From contig NZ_BLPI01000001.1 in NCBI RefSeq assembly GCF_019649015.1, positions 4,211,001 to 4,275,000 on the forward strand: 64,000 nucleotides of DNA, read 5' to 3'. Shown piece after piece: positions 44,280 through 52,679 of this stretch. The notes beneath the pieces are model-generated. The model was not told the origin of the DNA. It saw nothing but the letters and a program-made list of their open reading frames with translations, and made no database searches. Position 1 is the first letter of the stretch. Each line of letters begins with the position of its first letter. Position numbers and translations under genes: made by a program. The stretch is from Agarivorans litoreus. Lineage in GTDB: Bacteria > Pseudomonadota > Gammaproteobacteria > Enterobacterales > Celerinatantimonadaceae.

Positions 44280-44633
44280 ATGGGAGTAATACTGGGCGGC
44301 CTGATTATGTTTATAGCGGGGTTTATTCCTTCTCTGCTACCCATTGGTATTTACTGGGTTTCGCTAGTTGCAGGTTTGCCCACAGCAATACTTATGCTTT
44401 TAAAATTTGTGCCAGCAAAAGAGTATTGTCTTGGCCTTTTTTTTGGCTTAATTCTCTTTGTCCTAGTTTCATTTTCTAGCTGGAAGGCAATGGGGCCAAT
44501 GATCGCGGTATTTCAATTAGTCCCGCTAATTACAACCTGTGTTATCGCTATTGTGTTTAGTTTTTTGGGCACTTGGTGGCATAAAACACATAACAAGCAA
44601 AGGCAGCAACGCCCTGCGGGCTGGACGCGCTAA
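44280..44633 (+). CDS. Cassette 9: membrane protein running into its attC
   Basis: A 117-residue protein with about four TM helices (LGGLIMFIAGFIPSLLPIG, WVSLVAGLPTAILMLL, CLGLFFGLILFVLVSF, VFQLVPLITTCVIAIVFSFLG). The last 15 residues are encoded by the attC itself, so part of the attC is read as protein. Function unknown. Confidence 0.65.
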   Translation: MGVILGGLIMFIAGFIPSLLPIGIYWVSLVAGLPTAILMLLKFVPAKEYCLGLFFGLILFVLVSFSSWKAMGPMIAVFQLVPLITTCVIAIVFSFLGTWWHKTHNKQRQQRPAGWTR

Positions 44634-44660
44634 CGCGCGCCGCTGCTTTGGGCGTTACAC
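44588..44660 (+). repeat. attC site 9 (overlaps gene end)
   Basis: Starts ACATAAC-AAG, ends GTTACAC; arms CAAAGGCAGCAACGC and CGCCGCTGCTTTGGG pair. The cassette 9 stop codon is inside. Confidence 0.88.
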
Positions 44661-44677
44661 GTACATGGAGAGTTTAG

Positions 44678-44911
44678 ATGATTAAAACTGACCATATACA
44701 GATTCAATGTCCTGAATGTGGGCATACAGAATTTGAGCAACCAGAAAACGTGCAAGATGATGACTTTGTAAAGTGCAATCAATGCAAGTTCGAAATTATG
44801 CTGTCTGACCTTAAAGAAGTTGGAATCGAACAAGCAAAAGAAGTCGCCATTCCTGAAGCTAAGAAAGAAATAGAGAAAATGCTAAAGAAGGCATTCAAGG
44901 GATTTAAATAA
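44678..44911 (+). CDS. Cassette 10a: small zinc-ribbon protein
   Basis: A 77-residue protein with CPECGH and CNQCKF, a two-knuckle zinc ribbon, followed by a charged helix rich in Glu and Lys. It may act as a nucleic-acid or protein-binding adaptor. It is followed after one base by a second gene in the same cassette. Confidence 0.7.
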   Translation: MIKTDHIQIQCPECGHTEFEQPENVQDDDFVKCNQCKFEIMLSDLKEVGIEQAKEVAIPEAKKEIEKMLKKAFKGFK

Positions 44912-44912
44912 A

Positions 44913-45383
44913 GTGAGTAAATACGAAATCATAAGTACGCTAGTGTCATTATTGGCAATTGTCGTTTCATCTGTTTCCCTGGTTCGTACTCGTAAGCTTG
45001 CAAAAGAACAACTTGAATTGGAAAGAGTTACTGCTGAACTTTCTAGGCTTCAAATTGAAGGTATTGAACAAGAGAAAGCGGAAAAGATTAAACCGAAATT
45101 TAACGTAACTTTGTCAAAATTGGGCAAGTCGTATTACTTTTACATTACCAATACGGGGCAAGGTACAGCATATGATGTTAACTTCGAGCTTGTAGATTGC
45201 GAAGATAGTCCATTAACTAGCGATGTGCCTGAAAAGTTTCCGCACCCCGAAATGAAACCAAATTCAAGAGTTAAACTTATTGCTGCAATACATATGCAAA
45301 GCCCACTGAAATACCAAGCAAAGGTAACGTGGAAAGATTCGGAAAAAGAAAACCATGATGAAACATTCTGGCTCACGTTATAG
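44913..45383 (+). CDS. Cassette 10b: membrane-anchored protein with a beta domain
   Basis: A 156-residue protein. One N-terminal TM helix (IISTLVSLLAIVVSSVSLV), a coiled-coil linker (residues about 28-60), and a C-terminal beta-sandwich-like domain beginning KFNVTLSKLGKSYYFYITNTGQGTAYDVNFEL. GTG start one base after the zinc-ribbon gene, so the pair is translationally coupled. Function unknown. Confidence 0.65.
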   Translation: MSKYEIISTLVSLLAIVVSSVSLVRTRKLAKEQLELERVTAELSRLQIEGIEQEKAEKIKPKFNVTLSKLGKSYYFYITNTGQGTAYDVNFELVDCEDSPLTSDVPEKFPHPEMKPNSRVKLIAAIHMQSPLKYQAKVTWKDSEKENHDETFWLTL

Positions 45384-45386
45384 CAC

Positions 45387-45464
45387 GTGTAACAAGGTCA
45401 TTAAATTCGCGCCCTACGGTCGCCCGACGCTCGCAAGCTCGCGCGGTTTATAGCAGCGTTAAAT
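45387..45464 (+). repeat. attC site 10
   Basis: Starts GTGTAAC-AAG, ends GTTAAAT; inner arms GCGCCCTACGGTCG and CGCAAGCTCGCGCGG region pair. Confidence 0.78.
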
Positions 45465-45479
45465 GCCACAGGATATATT

Positions 45480-46085
45480 GTGATATCTGACCATGTAAAA
45501 ACTCTTTTAGGAGAATTAGAATCTGAGAGTAGCCCTATTACGGTAACTTGCGTTCCTGAGGTAGGTGCACAGATAAATGACTGTTTTCCTCTTGTAGAAG
45601 CTAAAGTAGTAAGTCATGGTGGAGAATCAGTTTTAGGGTGGCATATTCGTGAAACTAAGATTTTAGTAGAAGCCATATTTCATGCTATATGGAAATCATC
45701 GGATGGAGAGTTGGTGGATATTTCACCGAAACCAGTTCCTGAAAAGGAAATACTATTTGTGCCTGATGCAAACGCAATATATGAAGGTAGGCAAGTAGAT
45801 AACATTAGAATCAATATCAGCGGTAATCGGCTGGTAGATGACCTAATTGAAGTATGTGAAGCTTCTTATAGGTTAAAAAATAAAGGAGAGCGTGCATTCC
45901 AGCACGCACTTACATTAACAGGTAACGATGCAAAAGCGCATCAAGTATTTGAAAGCGCCAAACTTATACTAGAAATGATGGTGCAACAAGGCTTAAATCA
46001 CCAAAGCTCTTGCTTTTGTAATAGCGGTAAAAAATATAAGGTCTGTCATGGGAAAATTTTTAACAGAGCTGCAAAAAGCATTTAA
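45480..46085 (+). CDS. Cassette 11: protein with C-terminal SEC-C zinc motif
   Basis: A 201-residue protein ending in a SEC-C type zinc-binding motif CFCNSGKKYKVCHGK. The N-terminal 170 residues have no recognised family. SEC-C tails mediate binding to SecB-like or ribosomal partners in other proteins. GTG start at 45480. Confidence 0.7.
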   Translation: MISDHVKTLLGELESESSPITVTCVPEVGAQINDCFPLVEAKVVSHGGESVLGWHIRETKILVEAIFHAIWKSSDGELVDISPKPVPEKEILFVPDANAIYEGRQVDNIRINISGNRLVDDLIEVCEASYRLKNKGERAFQHALTLTGNDAKAHQVFESAKLILEMMVQQGLNHQSSCFCNSGKKYKVCHGKIFNRAAKSI

Positions 46086-46177
46086 CAAATCAAATCACGC
46101 GGACTTGGTAAAGCTGTCATCTTTTTTGTACCAAAAAAGCCGCCAACTTCACCAATCCTGTGTTTGAGGCGTTATGT
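46080..46177 (+). repeat. attC site 11
   Basis: Starts ATTTAAC-AAA, ends GTTATGT; inner arms CACGCGGACTTGGT / ACCAATCCTGTGT and TTTTTTG / CAAAAAA. Confidence 0.85.
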
Positions 46178-46197
46178 AGCTCAATAGGAAACATATA

Positions 46198-47157
46198 ATG
46201 GATTTATCAACAATAATTACATTTTCTGCAAGTGCTATTTCAGGTATTGCAGGTCTTTTTATTCATCGATATATATCAAGAGCTAAACCAACACTGAATG
46301 TGACTTCTTTGGGCTTTGATGGAGATGTAATAGAAATTGATGAAGAAGTGCAAAGCCTTTCTAGAAAGTGCAATTGGACAGATTCAATTTCTAGATATGT
46401 TTCATATGATGAATTGTCTAAATTTCAATTAGAGGTATCTCAAATTGAGGCTGCACTGCAGCAAGAAAAAGAAAATGTAGATAAATGGATGGAACACTTT
46501 CTTGCTGATGGTACAGGAAAGCAATTTTCAATTGGACAAATGATGAGGAGCCCTCTTATTGAGGGGCTCAGAGTTTTTCACCCGTATCTAAAAGGAATGT
46601 TAAGAAGGAGAGAGGTACCTGAACTACCGACAACTCTAGAAGAGTTAAAGGCGCTTCCTGATATATTTCCACTTGAGATTACTAATGAGGTGTACGAAAT
46701 ACATTGCGGAAACTTTGCAATTCCTTTTCGTAAAAAAGAGTATTCTGAAGAAATGATAAATCATTTAGAGCTAATCCTTTATTCTATTTCTAAAGGTGAA
46801 TTTTCAAACTATATGAAAATTCACGAGCACTTTTCAAGCTATGCTGGATCACAACTTTATAACTACCAAAAAATAAAAAACTCGGTTAAAGAGCACCTTG
46901 TATCCGACGCTAAGCTTTCACTTAAAGTATCTATATCAAATTTAGGACAAACACCAATTATAATTAAACCTTATTTTGCAGCAAAATTGGTTTTTGGTGA
47001 AAAGTCTAAGTCAATGGTGCTAGAAAATATTGATAAGTCAGGTAAACAAGATGAGATCCCATTTATCGATATAGTAAGAAGCGAACAATATCAAAATCAT
47101 CTACATCAACTAATTACGTTAGTGTTCAGCCAGGGCGAAGTACTCAAGTTAATTTAG
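46198..47157 (+). CDS. Cassette 12: membrane-anchored protein, frameshifted near its end
   Basis: A 319-residue reading frame with one N-terminal TM segment (STIITFSASAISGIAGLFIHRYI), a long helical middle and a C-terminal beta domain (LSLKVSISNLGQTPIIIKPYF). The last 20 residues look wrong: the -1 frame stays open from 47055 to 47339 and continues a natural domain. The full protein would be about 380 residues. The shift falls in or near the AAAA run at 47093-47096, so a one-base loss there is the simplest cause. The downstream attC is split by the intron. Confidence 0.68.
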   Translation: MDLSTIITFSASAISGIAGLFIHRYISRAKPTLNVTSLGFDGDVIEIDEEVQSLSRKCNWTDSISRYVSYDELSKFQLEVSQIEAALQQEKENVDKWMEHFLADGTGKQFSIGQMMRSPLIEGLRVFHPYLKGMLRRREVPELPTTLEELKALPDIFPLEITNEVYEIHCGNFAIPFRKKEYSEEMINHLELILYSISKGEFSNYMKIHEHFSSYAGSQLYNYQKIKNSVKEHLVSDAKLSLKVSISNLGQTPIIIKPYFAAKLVFGEKSKSMVLENIDKSGKQDEIPFIDIVRSEQYQNHLHQLITLVFSQGEVLKLI

Positions 47158-47339
47158 TTTCCTCTGACGGACTTGGTCTTGAGAGTAGTGAAATATCAGA
47201 ATTTTATGAACTCGGAGGTTTAAAGGGGCAAGTATTTGCGAATAGTGAAACAGGAAAGGTTATCAAGTCTAAATTAACTTACTTTGGAAAAAGTATAAAT
47301 GAAGTAGAAAGAAAAGAGTTACTGGATACAGCTACATAA
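47094..47339 (+). pseudogene. Out-of-frame C-terminal part of the cassette 12 protein
   Basis: About 81 codons without a start codon (…TNYVSVQPGRSTQVNLVSSDG…, ending LLDTAT). The stop TAA at 47337-47339 lies exactly at the attC start, as is usual for the end of a cassette gene, which supports this as the original C-terminus. It could also be a sequencing error or a programmed frameshift. Confidence 0.6.
47334..47338 (+). repeat. attC site 12, first five bases (split by the intron)
   Basis: ACATA at 47334-47338 joins AC-AAGGCGC at 49291 to give ACATAAC-AAG, a standard attC start, once the intron at 47339-49290 is removed. The second part runs to 49384. Confidence 0.85.
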
Positions 47340-49290
47340 TCGGGTAGCCGGAGGTATCTAGCCTCCAGCCCCCACAACACCCTGCATGCGGCTCCGCACA
47401 GGGCGTTTCACTTAGAATGGTGAAGCTTTATCCATCCATCTCGTAGCGCAAATAGACCTTGGGATTTCAAGTAAGCATTCGATAATGCCTGCTGTATCCC
47501 CGGTGTTTTTGAGCTCCTCCATGGGCCTTTACTGGTGATACCACACGCCACTGCGGCTTGAACATGTACCCCTCGGCCATGAGATTCCTCACTTTGGTTC
47601 TAGGCTTACGCCATTGTCGCCAATAGGCCATTCGTACTCTGCGCCTTATCCAGTGATCTAGATCGACACACAGTTGATAGCAATTAGCGATACCAAAGTA
47701 GTTTATCCAGCCTCGGAGGTATTGACTCACTTTAGCGAGTTGATAAGTCATCGAGACGCCCCAGTTCCGGTTGGTAAGGCGCTTTAGCTGTTGTTTAAAA
47801 CGGTGTAGCGTTTTTGCGTGAATTTGTAGCCGTCCCGCTTTGAAGGTAAATCCTAAGAACTTACTCTTCGCCGTTTTAACTACCTGACTTTTGCTTGTAT
47901 TAACTACAAGTTTTAAGCGCCGTTGCAAGTATCGACTAATGCTGGTTAGCACCCGTTCGCCCGCACGCTGACTTCTCACCAAAATGGTAAAATCATCGGC
48001 GTAACGAGCAAACTTGTGCCCTCGCTCTTCCAGCTCTTTGTCTAATGGGTCGAGCATGATATTGGCCAACAAGGGCGATAATGGTCCCCCTTGCGGTACA
48101 CCTTCTCGACTTTGCTGATAGCACTGGTTATGGATAAAACCCGCTCTCAGGTATTTTCCAACCAGTGTCAGTAGCCGTTTATCTTGCACGCTTTGTCCCA
48201 GTTGACTCATTAATAGATCATGGTTAACTCGGTCAAAGAATTTAGATAAATCGACATCAACCGCAAAACCTCGGCCTTGCTTGATGATGCTTTGCACTTG
48301 TTTCACCGCTTGTTGCCCATTCTTGTTTGGCCTAAATCCAAAGCTGTTCGCTGAGAAGCTAGGGTCAAAGATAGGCGTTAGCACTTGGGCAATGGCTTGC
48401 TGGACGACACGGTCGAGCACGGTTGGGATCCCCAGTAGGCGCTTCCCGCCATCGGGTTTATCTATCTCAACACGGCGTACCGGTTTAGGTTGATACTGGC
48501 CGCAGCGCAGTTCCGCCGCCACCTGTTTCCAGTGTGCTTTTGCCCATGCAGGGAAGGCGTCAATGGACATGTTATCTACGCCAGCCGCCCCTTTATTGGC
48601 TCGAACACGCTGCCACGCACGCAGAATATTTTCACGTTGTAGCATGTGTTCAAATAGATGTTGGCTAAAGGCTGGCTGCGGGTTAATACGCTGAATCTCA
48701 TCTACGCCGGCCGGCGAATGGGTGTTCAAGTTTAACAAGGCTCCTCCTTTATTCTAAGTGTTCAGGCCTTCACCGTGTCCCAACCATTACGATGGGCGTT
48801 GGGCTACTATGCCGTCTGCTGACTTCTGCTTAATCACCAATTGAGTTGCCCCAACTAGCGCTATCGTTGTTCATCGAGTTTGCTCACTTAAGTTGATGAG
48901 GCTTAAGCGCCGGGCCTGTTGAACTAGCGGCCAAGCTAGTGAGTTAAACGATCGCAAGTTAAGCAGATCTCCCCACTCTTTGTTTATAGGAAGTAGAACA
49001 TGCACTTTCTCTTTTCTCTGCACTGCTGCATCATTTACGGTGGCCGTTAGATCACATGGCTTCGTTGTCTCGTGCCAACTCGCCTCCAGCCTACGCCTCA
49101 TATGATGTTTTTGTTCATCAGCTCGCCCTCTCTTTAAATAAAAAGGCGTCCGGCTTCCTTCAGACATTCCCTCGCAGTTATGCCCTTGCCATTCGCTAGT
49201 AGTTAGCGTTTAATCATCAAAGTGTTATTAATCGGTGACCTTCCTACAGAGGACTTTCACCTCATTAGTTCATGCCCATGCTGGGCGTAC
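47339..49290 (-). mobile_element. Group II intron inserted in an attC (IIC-attC type)
   Basis: A 1952-bp element on the opposite strand to the cassettes. On its own strand it starts GTACGCCCAGC at 49290 and ends CCGGCTACCCGAT at 47339. It encodes a reverse transcriptase/maturase without an endonuclease domain. Near the 3' end is a domain VI-like hairpin (GGAGG/CCTCC at 47350-47366) preceded by a domain V-like segment (about 47367-47405). Removing it restores a perfect attC start. The region upstream of the RT gene (48739-49290) is intron domain I-III RNA. Confidence 0.88.
47467..48738 (-). CDS. ltrA: Group II intron reverse transcriptase/maturase
   Basis: A 423-residue protein with the RT core: DVDLSKFFDRVNHDLL (motif near 145-160), GVPQGGPLSPLLANIML (near 205) and the catalytic YADDF (near 240), then the maturase X domain (about 300-380). 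There is no C-terminal HNH endonuclease, as usual for class C introns, which rely on other means to prime. It splices its intron and moves it to new attC sites. Confidence 0.95.
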   Translation of the reverse strand: MLNLNTHSPAGVDEIQRINPQPAFSQHLFEHMLQRENILRAWQRVRANKGAAGVDNMSIDAFPAWAKAHWKQVAAELRCGQYQPKPVRRVEIDKPDGGKRLLGIPTVLDRVVQQAIAQVLTPIFDPSFSANSFGFRPNKNGQQAVKQVQSIIKQGRGFAVDVDLSKFFDRVNHDLLMSQLGQSVQDKRLLTLVGKYLRAGFIHNQCYQQSREGVPQGGPLSPLLANIMLDPLDKELEERGHKFARYADDFTILVRSQRAGERVLTSISRYLQRRLKLVVNTSKSQVVKTAKSKFLGFTFKAGRLQIHAKTLHRFKQQLKRLTNRNWGVSMTYQLAKVSQYLRGWINYFGIANCYQLCVDLDHWIRRRVRMAYWRQWRKPRTKVRNLMAEGYMFKPQWRVVSPVKAHGGAQKHRGYSRHYRMLT

Positions 49291-49384
49291 ACAAGGCGCT
49301 TAAGTCTGATTCGTGAACGCGTGCCATTTTCGCTTCGCTCCAATTTTGGCACACGTACACTCACAGCTTAGCTTGGCGTTAGTT
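49291..49384 (+). repeat. attC site 12, main part after the intron
   Basis: Continues ACAAGGCGCTTAAG and ends GTTAGTT at 49378-49384; inner arms GTGAACGCGTGCCA / TGGCACACGTACAC pair, and AAGC / GCTT near the ends. Confidence 0.85.
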
Positions 49385-49407
49385 TTCTTTTGAAGCTGGA
49401 GTCATAA

Positions 49408-49674
49408 ATGAATAATGATGATCCGAATAAAGCTGGAGAAGCGATACTTGAGGCGGTTGAGAATCAGATTAATGATAATGATCCTCCAGAAGTAAAAATC
49501 GCTTTTGACCGTCTAAGAAAACTGGGAATCAGTAGAAGAGAGTCAAAGAAATACATAGCCTGTGCGCTTTCGGTAGAAATCTTTGATGTTATGAAAAACG
49601 AAAAAGAAATGGATTACGATAGGTATTTTGCAAACCTTAAAAAATTGCCAGAACTACCTTGGGATGATGAGTAG
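49408..49674 (+). CDS. Cassette 13: small acidic helical protein
   Basis: An 88-residue protein (NNDDPNKAGEAILEAVENQIND…), probably all helical and acidic, ending LPELPWDDE. No family recognised with confidence. Confidence 0.62.
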   Translation: MNNDDPNKAGEAILEAVENQINDNDPPEVKIAFDRLRKLGISRRESKKYIACALSVEIFDVMKNEKEMDYDRYFANLKKLPELPWDDE

Positions 49675-49678
49675 CGAA

Positions 49679-49816
49679 AACTAACAAGTACATCAAAATC
49701 GCCCAAGCAAGCTTGGGCTGGGACAGTCAAAACAGCGCGGCGGTTTTGTTTTGAGGTCTAAATTTTAACGAAAATCGCCACGCTATTTTGCTGCTCTTTA
49801 TGTTGGGGCGTTAATA
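49679..49816 (+). repeat. attC site 13 (long, 138 bp), last in the array
   Basis: Starts AACTAAC-AAG, ends GTTAATA; inner arms AACAGCGCGGCGGTTTT / AAAATCGCCACGCTATTTT pair. No attC follows the next gene, so this is the array end on this side. Confidence 0.82.
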
Positions 49817-49828
49817 AACAATAGAGAC

Positions 49829-50230
49829 ATGCAAGTGGCATTGAGTATTTTAAGCAATAAGAAGGCTTGGGTCGCTATAAGTAGTACCGCTTTGTTAGCT
49901 GCGGGTTTACTAATTTACTTTGCTAGCTTTGGACCTATAACAGCTCAACAAGAAGCAGATAGCCAAGCCATCGAGGATTTCGAACAATGCCTTACAGCGA
50001 GATTATTTTCTGAGAATCTCAAAGCTTGCGATCGTTTCTATCTAGACTATTTGCCCAATAAAACAGACCCGGTATTTAAACAAAACATTGTTGAAGTGGC
50101 GAAGCTAGATCAGAAACAGATAGTACGCACCTACAGGGATGTTAATCGGTTGTTGAAAGATCATGGTTTAGCACCATACCCAGAACTTTACTTATTATCT
50201 CATGGCCAATTAGTTGAATATATTCAATAA
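49829..50230 (+). CDS. Small membrane-anchored protein at the array edge
   Basis: A 133-residue protein with one N-terminal TM helix (AWVAISSTALLAAGLLIYFAS) and a soluble domain with two cysteines (QCL and ACDRFY). It directly follows attC 13 but has no attC after it. It is either a chromosomal gene next to the insertion point or a cassette that has lost its attC. Function unknown. Confidence 0.62.
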   Translation: MQVALSILSNKKAWVAISSTALLAAGLLIYFASFGPITAQQEADSQAIEDFEQCLTARLFSENLKACDRFYLDYLPNKTDPVFKQNIVEVAKLDQKQIVRTYRDVNRLLKDHGLAPYPELYLLSHGQLVEYIQ

Positions 50231-50328
50231 TGTAGAACCACTGCTTGCCGGTTTTTACTCGTGTACTGCCAGTTAAGTAGACCATTTACTTCTAGTTAGT
50301 TCTTAGGTTTACAATTTGAGAGGATAGG

Positions 50329-51246
50329 ATGAATCTAACCATTAAGGGTTTTCTAGCTGCTATGTTTGCGGCAGTGTTCTGGCTGAGTTTGGGGTGTTCT
50401 TCCACTGTAACTCCTCCAACAGACGCACCAAGCAATTTGGTGCTAAACAGTGTCTATATTTCACCCGATGATCAAGTTAGCTCAGAATTTGGGACATGGA
50501 AGCTTAAAGGCTTAACAGTAGCCGATTTATGGGAGCCTTTACGAGAATACAACAATAGAAACTTGGGTTACCAAGAAGATGCGTCCATGTGGGTTTACTC
50601 GAATACTCCTTATATTGTGAATGCGAAAGGCTTAGCCGTTTATCAAGTTTTATGGCAACGCGATAGCGCTAACCTTGAGTGGTTATATCCAAGTAATCAA
50701 AACGCTGAGTCCCCTTGGCGTGCTAGTCAAATACCAGAATCTATAAAAACTAAAATGCTACGAGATCCAAAAATTTCGAAGTACGCTGAGTTTGATGACA
50801 CCACGCCTGATTATCTGTGGCATAGCGCCGCGATTAGTTATATATCGGGATTGATTGAACCGCCTAAACTAAACATACAGTTTAAAAACCAAGGGCAGGC
50901 CTTAGTAACTGTTTACGGTATTAGAGCCAAAAACTTATATTCGACAGGCGGTGAGGCAAGTGACGGAGGATCACCATTAGATACTGCCAACAACCAGCAA
51001 ACGATAAATTTAAATCACTTAAATCCAGTCTCTGAGCTAGTTTTTGATTCACCAGTTTTAATCGAGCCAAGTTCCACAGCTACGCTACAAGTTCAACCGA
51101 TAGTGAGTGATGCCACCCAAGGCGACGGTGAAGGCGAGCTTACTTACAACCTGTATGTACTCTATGCCAATGGTGAAGAAAACGTAGAGCAATTTGTCGG
51201 GACCTTTGTTCAAAGTGATGCAATAAGCCAAATGCCACTTTGGTAG
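50329..51246 (+). CDS. Lipoprotein of unknown function
   Basis: A 305-residue protein with a lipoprotein signal, lipid Cys in SLGCSS near residue 23. The mature part has a region rich in Trp and Tyr (residues about 55-160) and a C-terminal beta-rich part. GAGAGGA precedes the ATG. No family recognised. Confidence 0.75.
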   Translation: MNLTIKGFLAAMFAAVFWLSLGCSSTVTPPTDAPSNLVLNSVYISPDDQVSSEFGTWKLKGLTVADLWEPLREYNNRNLGYQEDASMWVYSNTPYIVNAKGLAVYQVLWQRDSANLEWLYPSNQNAESPWRASQIPESIKTKMLRDPKISKYAEFDDTTPDYLWHSAAISYISGLIEPPKLNIQFKNQGQALVTVYGIRAKNLYSTGGEASDGGSPLDTANNQQTINLNHLNPVSELVFDSPVLIEPSSTATLQVQPIVSDATQGDGEGELTYNLYVLYANGEENVEQFVGTFVQSDAISQMPLW

Positions 51247-51313
51247 CTGCAAGCTCCTTCGAATTTATAAGTAGGGAAAAACACCTAAGCTTGTTACTTC
51301 GAACAACACAAGG

Positions 51314-52273
51314 TTAGGCAAACTCTCGGCGTCTGGTTTCGCTGGGCGTTTCGCAAAACAGTCTTTTGTAATCCCGGCAAAATTGTCCTAAATGAAAAAA
51401 GCCATAATCAAATGCCACTTCAGCAATGGTTTGTTGATGCTGGCAATGCAGTAATGCTCGTCTAACTTGGTTTAGCCGAATTATCTGAATGTATTGTTTT
51501 GGTGTCATATCGCAGCATTGGCTGAAGGTATATTGCAGGGTGCGGCGACTAACATGCACTGCAGCACATAGCTCGCTAACGGTAATAGGGTTTTTAAGAC
51601 GGGATTCTGTAAGGTAGCTTTTAACCCGTTGCATAATGCGCTGGCGTTGATGTAAAGCAGGGGGGCTAACAACAGCTGGTTTTTGTGCTTGGCTAAGTAG
51701 GTTAAGCACTGCGTCTTCTAAAATAAGCGCTTGGGTGTTGCTGCTCCAACGACAGCCTTCTGCTTGTAGCAGTTGTGATAGGTATTGCTGAAAGGTTTGT
51801 AAGGTACTGGCGGGGATATTATCTAACCATAGGCTATCAAAACTTTGGCTAATAATTGGCTCATCTTGTTGTTCTTCTAATTGGCTGAATAAACTTTTGT
51901 GCAATACCAAGCCATAAATAGAAAAGTGTTCGGGCGTGAGCAATTCAAAGTCTAGGCTACCTGGTCGGCATAAAAACTGACTATGGCGGGTAGTTCGGTT
52001 GTTAATTCGACAAGTTTTTTGATTGCTACTAAAACCTATCCATAATCCTCCTTCTTCGACACGGCATTGCTGCCTTAGCTCTTGGTTTGTGTCTTCGCGA
52101 AATACATGAATATTCGGGAAGTTAATTTCTTTTATTTGGCCAACAAAGCGACCTTGGCTTAGTTGATCAAACTCTTGCTGCCAGTTAATTAAGTTTGCCG
52201 CTTGATGATTTGCATCATTAGAGTGAATTGTGCACAACAATGAGTCACCGTTTGCTTGCGTATTTGTCACCAT
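51314..52273 (-). CDS. AraC-family regulator, likely of the ethanolamine operon (EutR-like)
   Basis: A 319-residue protein with an N-terminal sensing domain and a C-terminal AraC double HTH at about 225-319 (VSELCAAVHVSRRTLQYTFSQCCDMTPKQYIQIIRLNQVRRAL and IAEVAFDYGFFHLGQFCRDYKRLFCETPSE). The ATG at 52273 is chosen because AGGA lies eight bases upstream; an upstream in-frame start at 52297 is weaker. It is divergent from the TRAP-eutBC operon. EutR of enterics is of this family and senses ethanolamine plus B12; the same role is inferred here. Confidence 0.82.
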   Translation of the reverse strand: MVTNTQANGDSLLCTIHSNDANHQAANLINWQQEFDQLSQGRFVGQIKEINFPNIHVFREDTNQELRQQCRVEEGGLWIGFSSNQKTCRINNRTTRHSQFLCRPGSLDFELLTPEHFSIYGLVLHKSLFSQLEEQQDEPIISQSFDSLWLDNIPASTLQTFQQYLSQLLQAEGCRWSSNTQALILEDAVLNLLSQAQKPAVVSPPALHQRQRIMQRVKSYLTESRLKNPITVSELCAAVHVSRRTLQYTFSQCCDMTPKQYIQIIRLNQVRRALLHCQHQQTIAEVAFDYGFFHLGQFCRDYKRLFCETPSETRRREFA

Positions 52274-52679
52274 ATTTATCATCCTCGATTCAAGCACTGA
52301 ACCAATTTAGGGCGATATGCCTTTTATCTTATTGTTTTATATATATTTTTAATGTTGCCAATTATTGATAGTTAATCGGAATAGCTATTGCTGAACCTTA
52401 CTTATAGTTGTTGACGCAAGAAGCAGCAAAAACTGGTCCAGTTAAATTGTTAAGAATATATTGCCTTATATGTTAATAAATATGGGGAACAATATGGCTA
52501 CTTAATCTTTGACTAGCAGGGAATTATAAGGCCAATTCTTGTAAGTGTTCTTCGATGTATAGCTGGAATATTTGGACCCTAGGTGTGGGGCAAAAGTAGC
52601 CCGGTGTATTGCTTAAAGGATTAACAGCTGTAAATGGGAAAAAGGTTTTACCCATGTGTTCGTATAAAAAGGAAAGTTA
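52274..52679. promoter_or_regulatory. Divergent control region between the AraC gene and the TRAP-eut operon
   Basis: 406 bases with no ORF. It must hold both promoters. A hairpin ATGGG...CCCAT (about 52634-52656) lies just before the first TRAP gene. I saw no B12-riboswitch core and no confident sigma-54 or operator site. Confidence 0.5.

Larger units (their letters stand above)
39394..49816 (+). mobile_element. Integron gene-cassette array (13 attC sites) without an integrase
   Basis: About ten kilobases of short + strand genes, each followed by a 67-138 bp imperfect palindrome starting RYYYAAC-AAG and ending GCGTTRRRY. This is the attC cassette pattern. No tyrosine integrase (intI), attI or Pc promoter is visible, so in this window it is a CALIN; it could be the distal part of a larger integron. 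Codon and base use is more AT-rich than the flanking genes. The attC sites vary in length and sequence, unlike the uniform repeats of Vibrio superintegrons. Confidence 0.92.

Noticed and set aside
48871-49167. 98-codon ORF on the minus strand upstream of the intron RT gene
   Set aside because: It lies in the intron's structured RNA domains; class C introns have only the RT gene. Composition is not protein-like.
39394-49816. CRISPR array
   Set aside because: The repeats here are 67-138 bp imperfect palindromes after each gene, with genes as the intervening DNA; this is the attC pattern, not CRISPR.
52274-52679. Cobalamin riboswitch before the TRAP-eutBC operon
   Set aside because: Expected because the lyase needs B12, but the conserved B12-box core (GCCACTG) is not present.
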